Shown: positions 17,571-25,984, counted from the first letter of the stretch. The stretch: 60,927 nt of DNA from Firmicutes bacterium CAG:238 (GCA_000435615.1 FR881937.1:1-60927); one strand, 5' to 3'. Made by a program: numbers and translations. Notes: a model not told the origin generated them from the sequence alone.

Positions 17571-18331
17571 TGAAAGAAAAAGTAAATAGATTAGCCGTCC
17601 TCACGAAGGGCATCATTAAGGAAAACCCGAACCTTGTATTGCTGCTTGGTACTTGTCCGACACTCGCGACAACATCCTCTGCATTCAACGGTATGGGTAT
17701 GGGTATCGCAGCAACTGCAGTACTGATTTGCTCCAACATTGCAATTTCACTGCTCGCAAAGCTGATCCCCGATAAAGTAAGAATCCCGTGCTACATCGTA
17801 CTGATTGCAGGATTCGTAACACTCGTACAGTTCATCGTACAGGCATTCGCAGAACCGCTTTACAATTCACTCGGCGTGTTCCTGCCTCTTATTGTAGTTA
17901 ACTGTATCATCCTCGGAAGAGCCGAAATGTTTGCAAACAAGAACGGCGTTCTGGATTCCGCATTGGACGGTATCGGAATGGGTCTTGGTTTCACACTTTC
18001 CCTTACATGCATCGGTGCTGTAAGAGAAATCATCGGTAACGGAACGATTTTCTCCGGATTCTTCCTTGGCGGAGAGGACTTGGTTGCAAAAATTACAATT
18101 GCTATCCCGTTCATTTCCGAACATCCGATGCTCATCATCGCACTTGCTCCGGGCGGATTCTTCGTTTATGCGTGCGCTATCGCAGTTGTAAACAAGATTC
18201 TTGCTTCCAAGGGCAAGAAGCCGAGAGATTTCGGATGCCAGGGCTGCGCGCTTGCAAGCATGTGCAGCCAGGAAAAATGCCTGGAAGAATTAGACGGACT
18301 TAAGATTGAAACGAAAGGAGTTGAAGCATAA
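17570..18331 (+). CDS. rnfE: Rnf complex subunit E with an extra Cys-rich tail
   Basis: 253 residues, six membrane spans of the NqrD/RnfE family, including the GRAEMFA motif with family-conserved residues of the transmembrane iron-sulfur site. Compared with typical RnfE (about 200-230 residues) it carries about 30 extra C-terminal residues containing GCQGC, then ASMCSQEKC, that is C-x2-C-x5-C-x4-C. The tail should lie on the cytoplasmic side and could bind a metal or cluster. The start overlaps the rnfG stop. Confidence 0.94.
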   Translation: MKEKVNRLAVLTKGIIKENPNLVLLLGTCPTLATTSSAFNGMGMGIAATAVLICSNIAISLLAKLIPDKVRIPCYIVLIAGFVTLVQFIVQAFAEPLYNSLGVFLPLIVVNCIILGRAEMFANKNGVLDSALDGIGMGLGFTLSLTCIGAVREIIGNGTIFSGFFLGGEDLVAKITIAIPFISEHPMLIIALAPGGFFVYACAIAVVNKILASKGKKPRDFGCQGCALASMCSQEKCLEELDGLKIETKGVEA

Positions 18332-18906
18332 TGGCACAGTGGATTAGCATTTTAATCGCTATGATTTTGGTAAACAACTATGTATTGGCTCAATTCCTTG
18401 GTATCTGTCCATTCCTTGGCGTATCCAAGAAGTTAGATTCAGCGGTTGGTATGGGTGTTGCCGTTATTTTCGTAATGGTACTTGCAACTGCCGCTACATG
18501 GCCAATCATGCAGATTTTGAACGATTGGGAAATAGCGTACTTACAGACAATCGTATTTATCCTTATCATTGCTGCACTCGTACAGTTCGTAGAAATGGTA
18601 CTGAAGAAATTCATCCCGTCCTTACATAAAGCGCTCGGTGTATATCTTCCGCTTATCACTACAAACTGTGCAGTACTCGGTGTATGTATCAACAACATCG
18701 ACGCAGGATATAATTACGGATTAGCATTAATTAACTCTTTAGGCGCAGGTATCGGTTTCCTTCTTGCAATGGTTATCTTCTCCGGTATGAGAAGCAAACT
18801 TGAAGGAAATACTGACATTCCGGCACCTTTCCAGGGAGTACCTATCACTATGACTGCGGCCGCACTGTTATCCCTTGCATTCATGGGATTCGGCGGTTTA
18901 GTATAA
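18331..18906 (+). CDS. rnfA: Rnf complex subunit A (membrane)
   Basis: 191 residues, six spans, homologous to NqrE. The N-terminal NNYVLAQFLGICPFLGVSKK and the central TTNCAVLGVC motifs are present; conserved Cys of RnfA and RnfE together bind a membrane 2Fe-2S cluster that carries electrons across the membrane. ATG overlaps the rnfE stop. Confidence 0.96.
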   Translation: MAQWISILIAMILVNNYVLAQFLGICPFLGVSKKLDSAVGMGVAVIFVMVLATAATWPIMQILNDWEIAYLQTIVFILIIAALVQFVEMVLKKFIPSLHKALGVYLPLITTNCAVLGVCINNIDAGYNYGLALINSLGAGIGFLLAMVIFSGMRSKLEGNTDIPAPFQGVPITMTAAALLSLAFMGFGGLV

Positions 18907-18922
18907 GAAGGAGGCGAAAAAT

Positions 18923-19783
18923 ATGAATCCAATTTTAACACCTGTATTATTGGTAGTCGCAATGGGTCTTGTTTTCGCTGTGATCCTTACTATCGCAGCT
19001 AAGGTATTCTTCGTACCTGTTGACGAAACGGTTATCAAACTCAGAGAACAACTCCCGGGCGCAAACTGCGGCGGATGCGGATTCGCAGGATGTGACGACT
19101 ATGCATCAGCTCTTGCTGCTGATCCTGAGGGAGTTGGACCTAATAAATGTCCGGTAGGCGGAGCAGACTGTGCAGCAGCACTTGCTGCAATTTTAGGCAT
19201 TGAAGCCGGCTCTGCAGAACCACAGGTTGCAACTGTAATGTGTAACGGAAACTCACAGGCTGCTAAGTCCCTTCTTGAATATCAGGGTCTTACAACTTGT
19301 TCCGCAGCTTCCACACTTTACGGTGGAATGAACCAGTGTAAATACGGCTGCCTCGGTCTCGGAGACTGTACAAGAGCTTGTAATTTTGATGCAATCAAGA
19401 TTTGTGACGGTGTTGCCGTTGTAGCAAGAGACCTTTGCACAGGCTGCGGTGCATGCGCATCTGCATGTCCGAAGCATGTAATCAGAATTGCACCGGCTAA
19501 GAACAAAGTTGTTGTTCAGTGCCACTCGGAAGACAAAGGCGCTGCAACTCGCAAGGCATGCTCAAACGGATGTATCGCATGCGGAAAATGTACGAAAGTA
19601 TGTAAGTTCGAAGCAATCACCGTTGAAAACAATCACGCTTACATTGATCCTGAAAAATGTAAGAATTGCGGACTTTGCGCGAAAGAATGTCCTACAGGCG
19701 CTATCAATAACATGAGGGCGAAGAGAAAACCTGCTCAGGCTGCAGCTCCTGCACCAGCAGCAGAAGCGAAGGCTGAAGCTTAG
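18923..19783 (+). CDS. rnfB: Rnf complex subunit B (ferredoxin-accepting, multi-cluster)
   Basis: 286 residues: an N-terminal membrane anchor, the Fe-S domain NCGGCGFAGCDDYA, and several ferredoxin motifs (CTGCGACASACP, CIACGKCTKVCK and CKNCGLCAKECP, with a further Cys cluster near residues 120-150). RnfB receives electrons from reduced ferredoxin. The end is Ala/Pro/Lys-rich and low-complexity, as in other clostridial RnfB. Last gene of the operon. Confidence 0.96.
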   Translation: MNPILTPVLLVVAMGLVFAVILTIAAKVFFVPVDETVIKLREQLPGANCGGCGFAGCDDYASALAADPEGVGPNKCPVGGADCAAALAAILGIEAGSAEPQVATVMCNGNSQAAKSLLEYQGLTTCSAASTLYGGMNQCKYGCLGLGDCTRACNFDAIKICDGVAVVARDLCTGCGACASACPKHVIRIAPAKNKVVVQCHSEDKGAATRKACSNGCIACGKCTKVCKFEAITVENNHAYIDPEKCKNCGLCAKECPTGAINNMRAKRKPAQAAAPAPAAEAKAEA

Positions 19784-19811
19784 GATTGACCTTTCTAAAA
19801 TGTAATAATGA

Positions 19812-19843
19812 AACCCCGTCGGACTTTCTCCGACGGGGTTTTT
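19812..19843 (+). terminator. Bidirectional terminator between rnfB and the amino-acid ABC genes
   Basis: A perfect 12-base-pair stem (AACCCCGTCGGA / TCCGACGGGGTT, five-base loop) with A residues before and T residues after. It serves rnf on the plus strand and may also end the minus-strand ABC operon. Confidence 0.93.
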
Positions 19844-19863
19844 GTAAGTGCATATTTCTGAAG

Positions 19864-21411
19864 TTACTCTTCCACTTTTATCCCCTCAAGAATCTGTTCT
19901 ACCGAGCGTGACTGCGGATCAAGTTTCTTTTCAACCATTCCAACGACTCGGGTCAGAATGCCGGAAATCACGAAGTATATGACGGCCGTAAAAATCAAGG
20001 CAAAGAATGCCTGATAGGTACGGGCTCTCACAAGGTCGGAAATCTTCGTCAAATCCTGGATGGCAATATAGCCTGCGACCGAGGTTTCTTTGATCAGCGT
20101 GACAACCTCGCCTTTGTAAATCGGCAGGAAGTGCTTCGCCGCCTGCGGCAGCAGGATTTTGAAAAAGCTCTGGTTATTGCTGTATCCCATCGCGGTTGCA
20201 GCTTCATACTGACCGTTTCCGATCGCGCCGAAGCCCACCGAGAGCATATCATACATCGCACAGGCAAAGATCATCGTAAAGCCGACGATCGCGACAAGTG
20301 TGCCGCTCAGTCTGGTAGAGCCAAAGATGATATAGTAGAGGATCATCAGAAGCAGTACCGTCGGCATGCCCTGAATCAGCCAGAGCATGGCGTTTGTCGC
20401 GCCGTTGAGGATTGGGTTTCCTTTGCGGCAAAGCATGAAGACCGCAAAGCCGATGATGGTTCCGAGAATGATGGAACTCAGTGTGATGAGCAGCGTGATT
20501 CCTGCGCCGGAAGCAAACAGCTTCCAGCGGCTTTCCTTGATGAAGGTGTTTTCAAAATTGTCCTTCATGCGTTCAAAAAAGCCTGCCTGTTCATCGTTTT
20601 GGCCCGGTACGACCATGAAGATATCGCAGCTGTAATAAACATCGGAAAGGCATGCGTTGGCATCTCTTTCGTCGCTGAGGATGATGTTCATGCCGATATC
20701 GTCTTTGCCGGATTCTGCGCCCGGTGCGATGGATTCAAAAGCCACACGCTGGATGTTCGGCGTGTAGCCGTATTCGCGGCAGAACCGATAGACGAAATCC
20801 ACATCGTAGCCGCTGTCACCATCTTCGTTGACATAAGAAAACGGTTCGTATCCGCCTTCACAGGCAATGGTCAGCTCGCCGTTTTCGCCGGTGAAGCCGC
20901 CTTGCTCGGTTTTGCTGGTTTCCGCGTCAAAATTCTTGACCCAGTAAGTGTACATTTCGTCGAGCATACCGTCTCCGTTCGAGCCGTGGTTAGCGATAAA
21001 CTCGTTGACCTGCGCCAAGAGTTTTTCCTGTTTTTCATTGTTGCCGATGATGACAGCCGCTTCGCAAAGCCCGGCACTTTCTTTCATGGCCGCAAGCTCG
21101 GGATGCGCTGCCGCTGTAGCATAGTAGCCGACTTCCTCGATGAGGTAAGCGTCGATTTTCTGCGAATTCAAGGCCAGAATCATGTCCTGCGGCATGGTGA
21201 AATACTGGATTTCCGCATCCGGACATTTGTCCGCGATATGCGTTTCATAAAGGCAGCCGGTCTGCACGCCGATCTTTTTTCCGTTGAGGTCGGCAATGGT
21301 CTGATATTCCGCTGCGTAGGCAGTGGACAGGGTGTCGGTAAGCAGCAGACCGATCACAAACAGCACCAGAAGGATGGATGCATAGTTCTTCGTTATTTTG
21401 CTTTTTTTCAT
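19864..21411 (-). CDS. Amino-acid ABC transporter, fused tandem substrate-binding domain and permease
   Basis: 515 residues in one chain. A signal peptide ends at about residue 33 (AYAA). A first SBP_bac_3-like segment (about 36-165, starting GKKIGVQTG) is followed by a second one (about 172-275, starting GELTIACEGGYEPFSYV); each seems to lack part of a full binding fold. The rest (about 295-500) is a HisM/GlnP-type permease with the EAA loop YEAATAMGYSNNQSFFKILLP. Such SBP-permease fusions are known for glutamine/arginine-type transporters. It begins 4 bases after the ATPase gene stop, so the two gene products form the transporter. Ligand unknown. Confidence 0.85.
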   Translation of the reverse strand: MKKSKITKNYASILLVLFVIGLLLTDTLSTAYAAEYQTIADLNGKKIGVQTGCLYETHIADKCPDAEIQYFTMPQDMILALNSQKIDAYLIEEVGYYATAAAHPELAAMKESAGLCEAAVIIGNNEKQEKLLAQVNEFIANHGSNGDGMLDEMYTYWVKNFDAETSKTEQGGFTGENGELTIACEGGYEPFSYVNEDGDSGYDVDFVYRFCREYGYTPNIQRVAFESIAPGAESGKDDIGMNIILSDERDANACLSDVYYSCDIFMVVPGQNDEQAGFFERMKDNFENTFIKESRWKLFASGAGITLLITLSSIILGTIIGFAVFMLCRKGNPILNGATNAMLWLIQGMPTVLLLMILYYIIFGSTRLSGTLVAIVGFTMIFACAMYDMLSVGFGAIGNGQYEAATAMGYSNNQSFFKILLPQAAKHFLPIYKGEVVTLIKETSVAGYIAIQDLTKISDLVRARTYQAFFALIFTAVIYFVISGILTRVVGMVEKKLDPQSRSVEQILEGIKVEE

Positions 21412-21415
21412 ATGT

Positions 21416-22522
21416 TTATGCTTCCTCCCATCTGAAATTGATTTGAATCAGGTTATTGTAAATGCCGAAAGGCGGCTCGACGATCTGGTCGAGCACATCG
21501 GTGGTCGGCTCCTCAAGCATTTCCAGGAACAATTCATTGTCCGAATCTTTCGGATCATGATGCTCACCTTGGTAGCGGATGCTGAGTGTGAGCAGGTCGA
21601 GCTTCTCTGAATAGTCGACGCGAACCAGAACCTGCGGCTCGTCCGTCATTTCCATGATATTATTGACCACGATTTCTTCGAGTGCGATTTGCAGGTCACT
21701 GATTCGCTCGTTTTCAATTAAGAGCTTTTCGGCGTACTGCTGCAGCTCGTCATAAGCCTCGGTAAAGTCGTAATCGACGGTTTCAATCTTATAAGTCAGC
21801 GAAGTGAGGCGCTTGATAAACTTAATGGTATTCGGTTTTTGCGGGTGCTCGAAAATCTCTTTCGGAGTCCCTTCTTCGTAGATGCCGCCCTCGTCCATGA
21901 AAAGCACGCGGCTCGCGATTTTCCTTGCAAAATCCATTTCGTGGGTCACGATCATCATCGTGATGCCGGATTTCGCCAGCATGCGGATAACTGCCTGAAC
22001 CTCTCCAATCATACCGGGATCCAGAGCACTGGTCGGCTCGTCGAAGAGGATGATGTCCGGATCCATGGCGAGCGTTCTGGCTATGGCGATACGCTGCTGC
22101 TGTCCGCCCGAAAGGTCCTCCGGATAATTGAAGGCCTTGGAATTGAGGCCGACGGTATTCAAGAGGGACATTGCCTTGTCATAGGCTTCCTGCCGGGAAC
22201 GGCCGAGCAGGGTAATCTGCGGATTCATGATGTTTTCGATGACCGTCAGATGTCCGAACAGATTAAAGGACTGGAATACCATGCCCATTTTTTTGCGAAT
22301 CTCGTTGAGATCGCAGCTGCCGTCGTTAATGACTTGTCCATCTACGATAATCTCCCCGGAAGTCGGCGGTTCCAGCATGTTGATGCACCGCAAAAGGGTG
22401 GACTTGCCGGTGCCGGAAGGCCCGATTACGGAAATCACATCGCCGGAATTGATGGTAACATTGACATCTTCCAAGGGGGTAATGTCTTCATATTCTTTTC
22501 TTAAGTGTCTGAGTTCGATCAT
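21416..22522 (-). CDS. Amino-acid ABC transporter ATPase fused to a histidine-kinase-like ATPase domain
   Basis: 368 residues. Residues 1-240 are a standard GlnQ-type ATPase: Walker A GPSGTGKST, signature DLSGGQQQR, Walker B IILFDEPTSALDP, H-loop VTHEMD. The remaining 125 residues do not belong to GlnQ. They contain DLQIALEEIVVNNIMEM, which looks like the N-box helix of GHKL/RsbW-type ATPases, followed by alternating strands (LVRVDYSEKLDLLTLSIRYQG) and a late PFGIYNNLIQINFRW, as in anti-sigma kinases. The assignment of this tail is by eye and needs a profile search. Start ATG has GGAAGGAGC. Expression seems controlled by a leader attenuator. Confidence 0.8.
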   Translation of the reverse strand: MIELRHLRKEYEDITPLEDVNVTINSGDVISVIGPSGTGKSTLLRCINMLEPPTSGEIIVDGQVINDGSCDLNEIRKKMGMVFQSFNLFGHLTVIENIMNPQITLLGRSRQEAYDKAMSLLNTVGLNSKAFNYPEDLSGGQQQRIAIARTLAMDPDIILFDEPTSALDPGMIGEVQAVIRMLAKSGITMMIVTHEMDFARKIASRVLFMDEGGIYEEGTPKEIFEHPQKPNTIKFIKRLTSLTYKIETVDYDFTEAYDELQQYAEKLLIENERISDLQIALEEIVVNNIMEMTDEPQVLVRVDYSEKLDLLTLSIRYQGEHHDPKDSDNELFLEMLEEPTTDVLDQIVEPPFGIYNNLIQINFRWEEA

Positions 22523-22577
22523 TTTGTCTATAGTGCTCCTTCCCTGTCGATTGATGCTTTCTGAGTCAGAACATCAC

Positions 22578-22613
22578 AAAAAGCCCAGAGTGAATCTGAG
22601 CTGTATTCAACTC
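22578..22613 (-). promoter_or_regulatory. Candidate transcription attenuator in the amino-acid ABC leader
   Basis: Read on the minus strand, two hairpins compete for 22598-22602. The first pairs GAGTTG with CAGCTC (22598-22613). The second pairs AGCTCAGA with TCTGGGCT (22582-22602, eight base pairs) and runs into five T residues (22578-22582), so it looks like an intrinsic terminator placed about 60 bases before the start codon. No known riboswitch class was recognised. Confidence 0.5.
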
Positions 22614-22637
22614 CTAATCTGTAGCCTTATTTCGTCC

Positions 22638-22666
22638 AGTATACAACAGAATTCGACGTTTCGCAA
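22638..22666 (-). promoter_or_regulatory. Predicted promoter of the amino-acid ABC operon
   Basis: Minus strand: TTGCGA (22661-22666), 17-base spacer, TATACT (22638-22643). Predicted transcript start is near 22631, which gives a leader of about 110 bases including the attenuator-like hairpins. Confidence 0.6.
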
Positions 22667-22699
22667 TGAAAAATTCGAATATGCCTTCTAAAAACATCC

Positions 22700-22728
22700 T
22701 TGCCACAGAAAGCCTTTCCGAGTATACT
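22700..22728 (+). promoter_or_regulatory. Predicted promoter of the FMN reductase gene
   Basis: Plus strand: TTGCCA (22700-22705), 17-base spacer, TATACT (22723-22728), 81 bases before ATG 22810. Confidence 0.55.
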
Positions 22729-22809
22729 TAAAGTAAGAAGCACGGGCGGAAATGCACTCACACGGCCGCCGCACGAAGCACAAAGAGGGAAACAGGAGGC
22801 GGAGACAAA

Positions 22810-23349
22810 ATGAAGATTATAATGATGACAGGAAGTGCGCACAAGAACGGCACATCTGCGTATTTAGCAGAGCACTTCATGCGCGGCGCGAAGGAAGCGG
22901 GACATGAAGTTTCAAGATTTGACACGGCATTTATGGACATACATCCGTGCATCGGCTGCGACCACTGCCGCAGAAAGGACGGCGTGTGCGTATATCAGGA
23001 TGACATGAACCAAATCAATCCGGTGCTGAAAGAAGCCGATGCGGTGGTTTTTGTTTCGCCGATTTACTATTACGACATCAATGCGCAGCTGAAAACAGCG
23101 ATTGACCGCTTTTACGCAAGCAATGCGCAGATTCAGACCCCGAAGAAGGCAGCCCTGCTTTTAACCAGTGGGGATGCGGAATGGGATGTGACGGCAGGCG
23201 CAATCGGAACCTATAAGGGCATTTGCGGATATCTCGGCTGGTCGGACGCAGGCATTATCGCGGCAGGAGGATGCGGAGTACTCGAGGAAATCAAGCAGAC
23301 GGAATTCCCACAGAAGGCATATTTGCTCGGAAAAAATTTTGGAGCGTAA
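22810..23349 (+). CDS. NAD(P)H-dependent FMN reductase/flavodoxin-fold oxidoreductase
   Basis: 179 residues of the IsrB-like NADPH-dependent FMN reductase group. The N-terminal phosphate loop GSAHKNGTSAYLA binds FMN; the CIGCDHCRRKDGVC segment (residues about 47-62) is the two-Cys-pair motif of iron-sulfur flavoproteins, and VSPIYYYDINAQLK follows as the family active-site loop. It could carry an additional cluster. It has its own promoter and its stop lies 5 bases before the sigma-54 promoter of the next gene. Physiological electron partner is unknown. Confidence 0.82.
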   Translation: MKIIMMTGSAHKNGTSAYLAEHFMRGAKEAGHEVSRFDTAFMDIHPCIGCDHCRRKDGVCVYQDDMNQINPVLKEADAVVFVSPIYYYDINAQLKTAIDRFYASNAQIQTPKKAALLLTSGDAEWDVTAGAIGTYKGICGYLGWSDAGIIAAGGCGVLEEIKQTEFPQKAYLLGKNFGA

Positions 23350-23354
23350 AAGTC

Positions 23355-23371
23355 TTGGCACACAATTTGCA
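23355..23371 (+). promoter_or_regulatory. Sigma-54 (-24/-12) promoter of the first deiminase-like gene
   Basis: TTGGCACACAATTTGCA matches the consensus TGGCAC-N5-TTGCA exactly, with 10 bases between the GG and GC dinucleotides. It lies 40 bases upstream of ATG 23412, and the product of 24380 is a sigma-54 activator. Confidence 0.9.
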
Positions 23372-23411
23372 TTTACTTGTTTCAAATAACTTCACAAGGA
23401 GGAAAAAAGTA

Positions 23412-24356
23412 ATGCTGAATCATAAGTTTGACATTGATGCAATCCCGGGAGAAAGATGGTTTCCAAAAGAGACAAGTTTTACGGAAGACATGAATGAATA
23501 CTGGGGAGACTGGGGAGTCTGCTCTGAGGTGGACACACTGAAGGCTGTTCTGATGCGCAGACCCGGCAAAGAAATCGAAAAATTCGATGCGCAGGCGGTG
23601 CGCTTTTCTGATGAACCGATTGATGTGGAGCTGATCAGAAAGCAACATGACGCTGTTGCGAAGATCTATACGGATTTTGGCGCGAAGGTATACTATGTTG
23701 AGGAACAGAGAGAGGACAGACCGAATGCGATTTTCTGCAGAGACCTGGTGTTTATGACGCCGGAAGGCGCGATTTTAGCAAGACCGGGCATGGCGGCAAG
23801 AAGAGGTGAAGAACGCTATGTCGCGCAGACACTTGCAAAAATCGGCGTTCCAATTGTGGCAACAGTCACAGGAGACGGTATTTTCGAAGGAGCATGCGGA
23901 ATGTGGGTAGACCGCCATACTGCAATTCTTTCAACGGGTTCAAGATGCAACGCAAGTGGCTATGCACAGGTGAAATACCAGCTTGAACGCATGGGAGTTG
24001 AGGTTTATCATATGCAGCAGCCTTACAGCAATATCCATATTGATGGGCTGATGAATGCAATCAGCGATGATATGGTTCTGGTTCATGCCGGTCAGGTACC
24101 GTATGACATTATCGATATGCTGAAAAAGAAAGGATATAAGATTCTTGAGGCACCGTCCAGAACGGAAGTCAGAGAGACATTCGGCATCAATTTTGTGACG
24201 CTGGAACCGGGACATATCGTAATGCCTGCGGGAAATCCGAGGACGCAGGAGCTTCTTGAGAAAAACGGTGTAAAGGTTGAAACGCCTGACATTTCAGAGA
24301 TTATGAAGGGCAGAGGGGCTTTGCACTGCATTACGGCATACCTGAAACGCGGATAG
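23412..24356 (+). CDS. Arginine deiminase/amidinotransferase superfamily protein, paralog 1
   Basis: 314 residues of the guanidino-group-modifying alpha/beta propeller fold (COG1834-like: dimethylarginine hydrolase, amidinotransferase). Residues matching the catalytic set are D111 in FCRDL, E159 in FEGACG, H209 and D211 in NIHIDGLMN, and nucleophile C306 in GALHCIT. It thus should attack a guanidinium carbon through a Cys thiouronium intermediate: hydrolysis (deiminase, dihydrolase) or amidino transfer. Substrate is open. The gene has a perfect sigma-54 promoter, and is followed after 23 bases by the activator gene. A same-length paralog sits at 26080. ATG 23412 is behind AAGGAGGAAA. Confidence 0.82.
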   Translation: MLNHKFDIDAIPGERWFPKETSFTEDMNEYWGDWGVCSEVDTLKAVLMRRPGKEIEKFDAQAVRFSDEPIDVELIRKQHDAVAKIYTDFGAKVYYVEEQREDRPNAIFCRDLVFMTPEGAILARPGMAARRGEERYVAQTLAKIGVPIVATVTGDGIFEGACGMWVDRHTAILSTGSRCNASGYAQVKYQLERMGVEVYHMQQPYSNIHIDGLMNAISDDMVLVHAGQVPYDIIDMLKKKGYKILEAPSRTEVRETFGINFVTLEPGHIVMPAGNPRTQELLEKNGVKVETPDISEIMKGRGALHCITAYLKRG

Positions 24357-24379
24357 GATAGAATATAAGAGAGGAATCG

Positions 24380-25855
24380 ATGATCAGAAGATATGTGGAG
24401 CAGCTGCTCAGTATTTACAATTACATCGACGGCATTCTGGTGACAGACAGCAAAGGCTATATCGAGTATTTTGCGACTTACAGACCGGATGTAAACAAAT
24501 TAAAGGAAAAGAACATCCTGCATAAGCATATCACTGAGGTCTATCCGGAACTGACGGAAGAGACGAGCAGCATTATGAGGGTTTTGCGGAGCGGGGAATC
24601 GATTTCCAACGAATATCAGACGCTGAAAACCTATGACGGACAGAGCATTCGTGCGATTAACACGACGATGCCGATTAAGGAAAACAACCGAATCATAGGG
24701 GCAGTGGATGTTTCGCGTTACATTGATTCTCCGTACCGCAGACAGGACATTACGCTGGAGTCCAAGGAATTCAAGGCAAACAGCGGTGGACTTTATACCG
24801 TTGACGATATTATTACGGTGTCACCGCAGATGGAAGACATCAAGCAGAGAATTCCGCTGATTGCGGATACGGACTCGTCGGTGCTGATTTACGGTGAGAC
24901 GGGAACGGGCAAGGAACTTGTGGCGGAATCCATTCACACGGCAAGCAAGCGCGCGGGAAGGCGTTTTGTGGCGCAAAACTGCGCGGCAATACCGGGCAAT
25001 CTTCTCGAAAGTATCTTGTTCGGTACGAAGAAGGGCAGTTACACCGGAGCGGAAAACAAGCCCGGACTGTTCGAAATTGCAAACGGCGGGACTTTGTTCC
25101 TGGATGAAATCAACTCAATGGAGATGAATGTGCAGGCAAAGATTCTGAAGGCAATCGAAGAAAAACAGGTCGTGCGTCTGGGTGGTTATGAGCCAATCAA
25201 AACCGACATCAAAGTAATTTCAGCGGTCAACGAACGCCCGATGGACTGCGTGAAAGCAGGGAAACTGCGAGAGGATCTTTTTTACCGCTTGAGTGTGGTG
25301 CAGGTAAACATTCCGCCGCTCAGAGAGCGCAGAGACGACATTTTATATATGGCAAGCCGCTTTATCGAAGCTTACAATCAAAGCATGCATCGGGATATTA
25401 TGGGGCTTGATGAGCAGGTTGAAGAACTGTTTCGCAGCTATGCGTGGCCGGGCAATGTCCGCGAACTGAAAAACATCATCGAAGGGGCGTTTAATGTGGC
25501 GTCCACGCGTTTTATTCAGAAAAAAGACCTGCCGGAGTATTTGGCAAATCCCGTATGGCTTGAAGTTCCGCGGGAAGCGACCGAAGCCTTGGCAGCAGGA
25601 CGCGTGAAGGCCGGAGAAGGGGCAGGAAATGCATTTGCTGCGGAAGAAAGCGATACGAAGCGTTTCGGTGAATCGGAATGGGCTGAGGACATTTCCTTTG
25701 CCGGAAAGACGCTGAATCAGACCTTAGCAGAAGTAGAAGAAAGAATGATCCGAAATGCGCTTCGGGAGGCGGACAGTCTTGCGGGCGCAGCGCGGCTTTT
25801 AGGAATCACAAAGCAAAACCTTCATTACAAGCTCACAAAGTATAAAATAAAATAG
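24380..25855 (+). CDS. Sigma-54-dependent transcriptional activator, PAS-AAA+-Fis (RocR-like)
   Basis: 491 residues. N-terminal PAS domain (about 5-115) as the sensor, AAA+ domain with Walker A GETGTGKE (172-179), the sigma-54-contacting loop as GSYTGA (219-224; the usual form is GAFTGA), Walker B GGTLFLDEI (236-244), arginine-finger region RLSVVQVNIPPLRERRDD, and a Fis-type helix-turn-helix at the end (about 460-490, AARLLGITKQNLHYKL). Layout matches RocR/PrdR-type activators of amino-acid catabolism. It lies between two deiminase-like genes with -24/-12 promoters, so these are its likely targets, and as second gene of the first transcript it would boost its own synthesis. Confidence 0.92.
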   Translation: MIRRYVEQLLSIYNYIDGILVTDSKGYIEYFATYRPDVNKLKEKNILHKHITEVYPELTEETSSIMRVLRSGESISNEYQTLKTYDGQSIRAINTTMPIKENNRIIGAVDVSRYIDSPYRRQDITLESKEFKANSGGLYTVDDIITVSPQMEDIKQRIPLIADTDSSVLIYGETGTGKELVAESIHTASKRAGRRFVAQNCAAIPGNLLESILFGTKKGSYTGAENKPGLFEIANGGTLFLDEINSMEMNVQAKILKAIEEKQVVRLGGYEPIKTDIKVISAVNERPMDCVKAGKLREDLFYRLSVVQVNIPPLRERRDDILYMASRFIEAYNQSMHRDIMGLDEQVEELFRSYAWPGNVRELKNIIEGAFNVASTRFIQKKDLPEYLANPVWLEVPREATEALAAGRVKAGEGAGNAFAAEESDTKRFGESEWAEDISFAGKTLNQTLAEVEERMIRNALREADSLAGAARLLGITKQNLHYKLTKYKIK

Positions 25856-25869
25856 GTAAACAAGAAGAA

Positions 25870-25932
25870 AGTACGCTGTAAAAAAATCTTTACTAAATAG
25901 TAAAAAAATTATTACGGCGTACTGTTTTTTTT
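25870..25932 (+). terminator. Long hairpin terminator after the sigma-54 activator gene
   Basis: Outer arms AGTACGCTGTAA (25870-25881) and TTACGGCGTACT (25912-25923) pair with one G-T; an inner palindrome TTTACT-AAAT-AGTAAA (25889-25904) stacks inside; a run of T follows (25925-25932). The inner palindrome could alternatively be an activator-binding site for the promoter at 26016. Confidence 0.7.
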
Positions 25933-25984
25933 ACCGAAACTCGTGTAAACGTAAAGAAGTTGTAGGGAATTTGCGGCGGCATAT

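Noticed and set aside
20131..21435. 434-codon open frame on the plus strand
   Set aside because: Antisense to the ABC permease fusion; composition is His/Asp/Arg-biased and no start signal is present.
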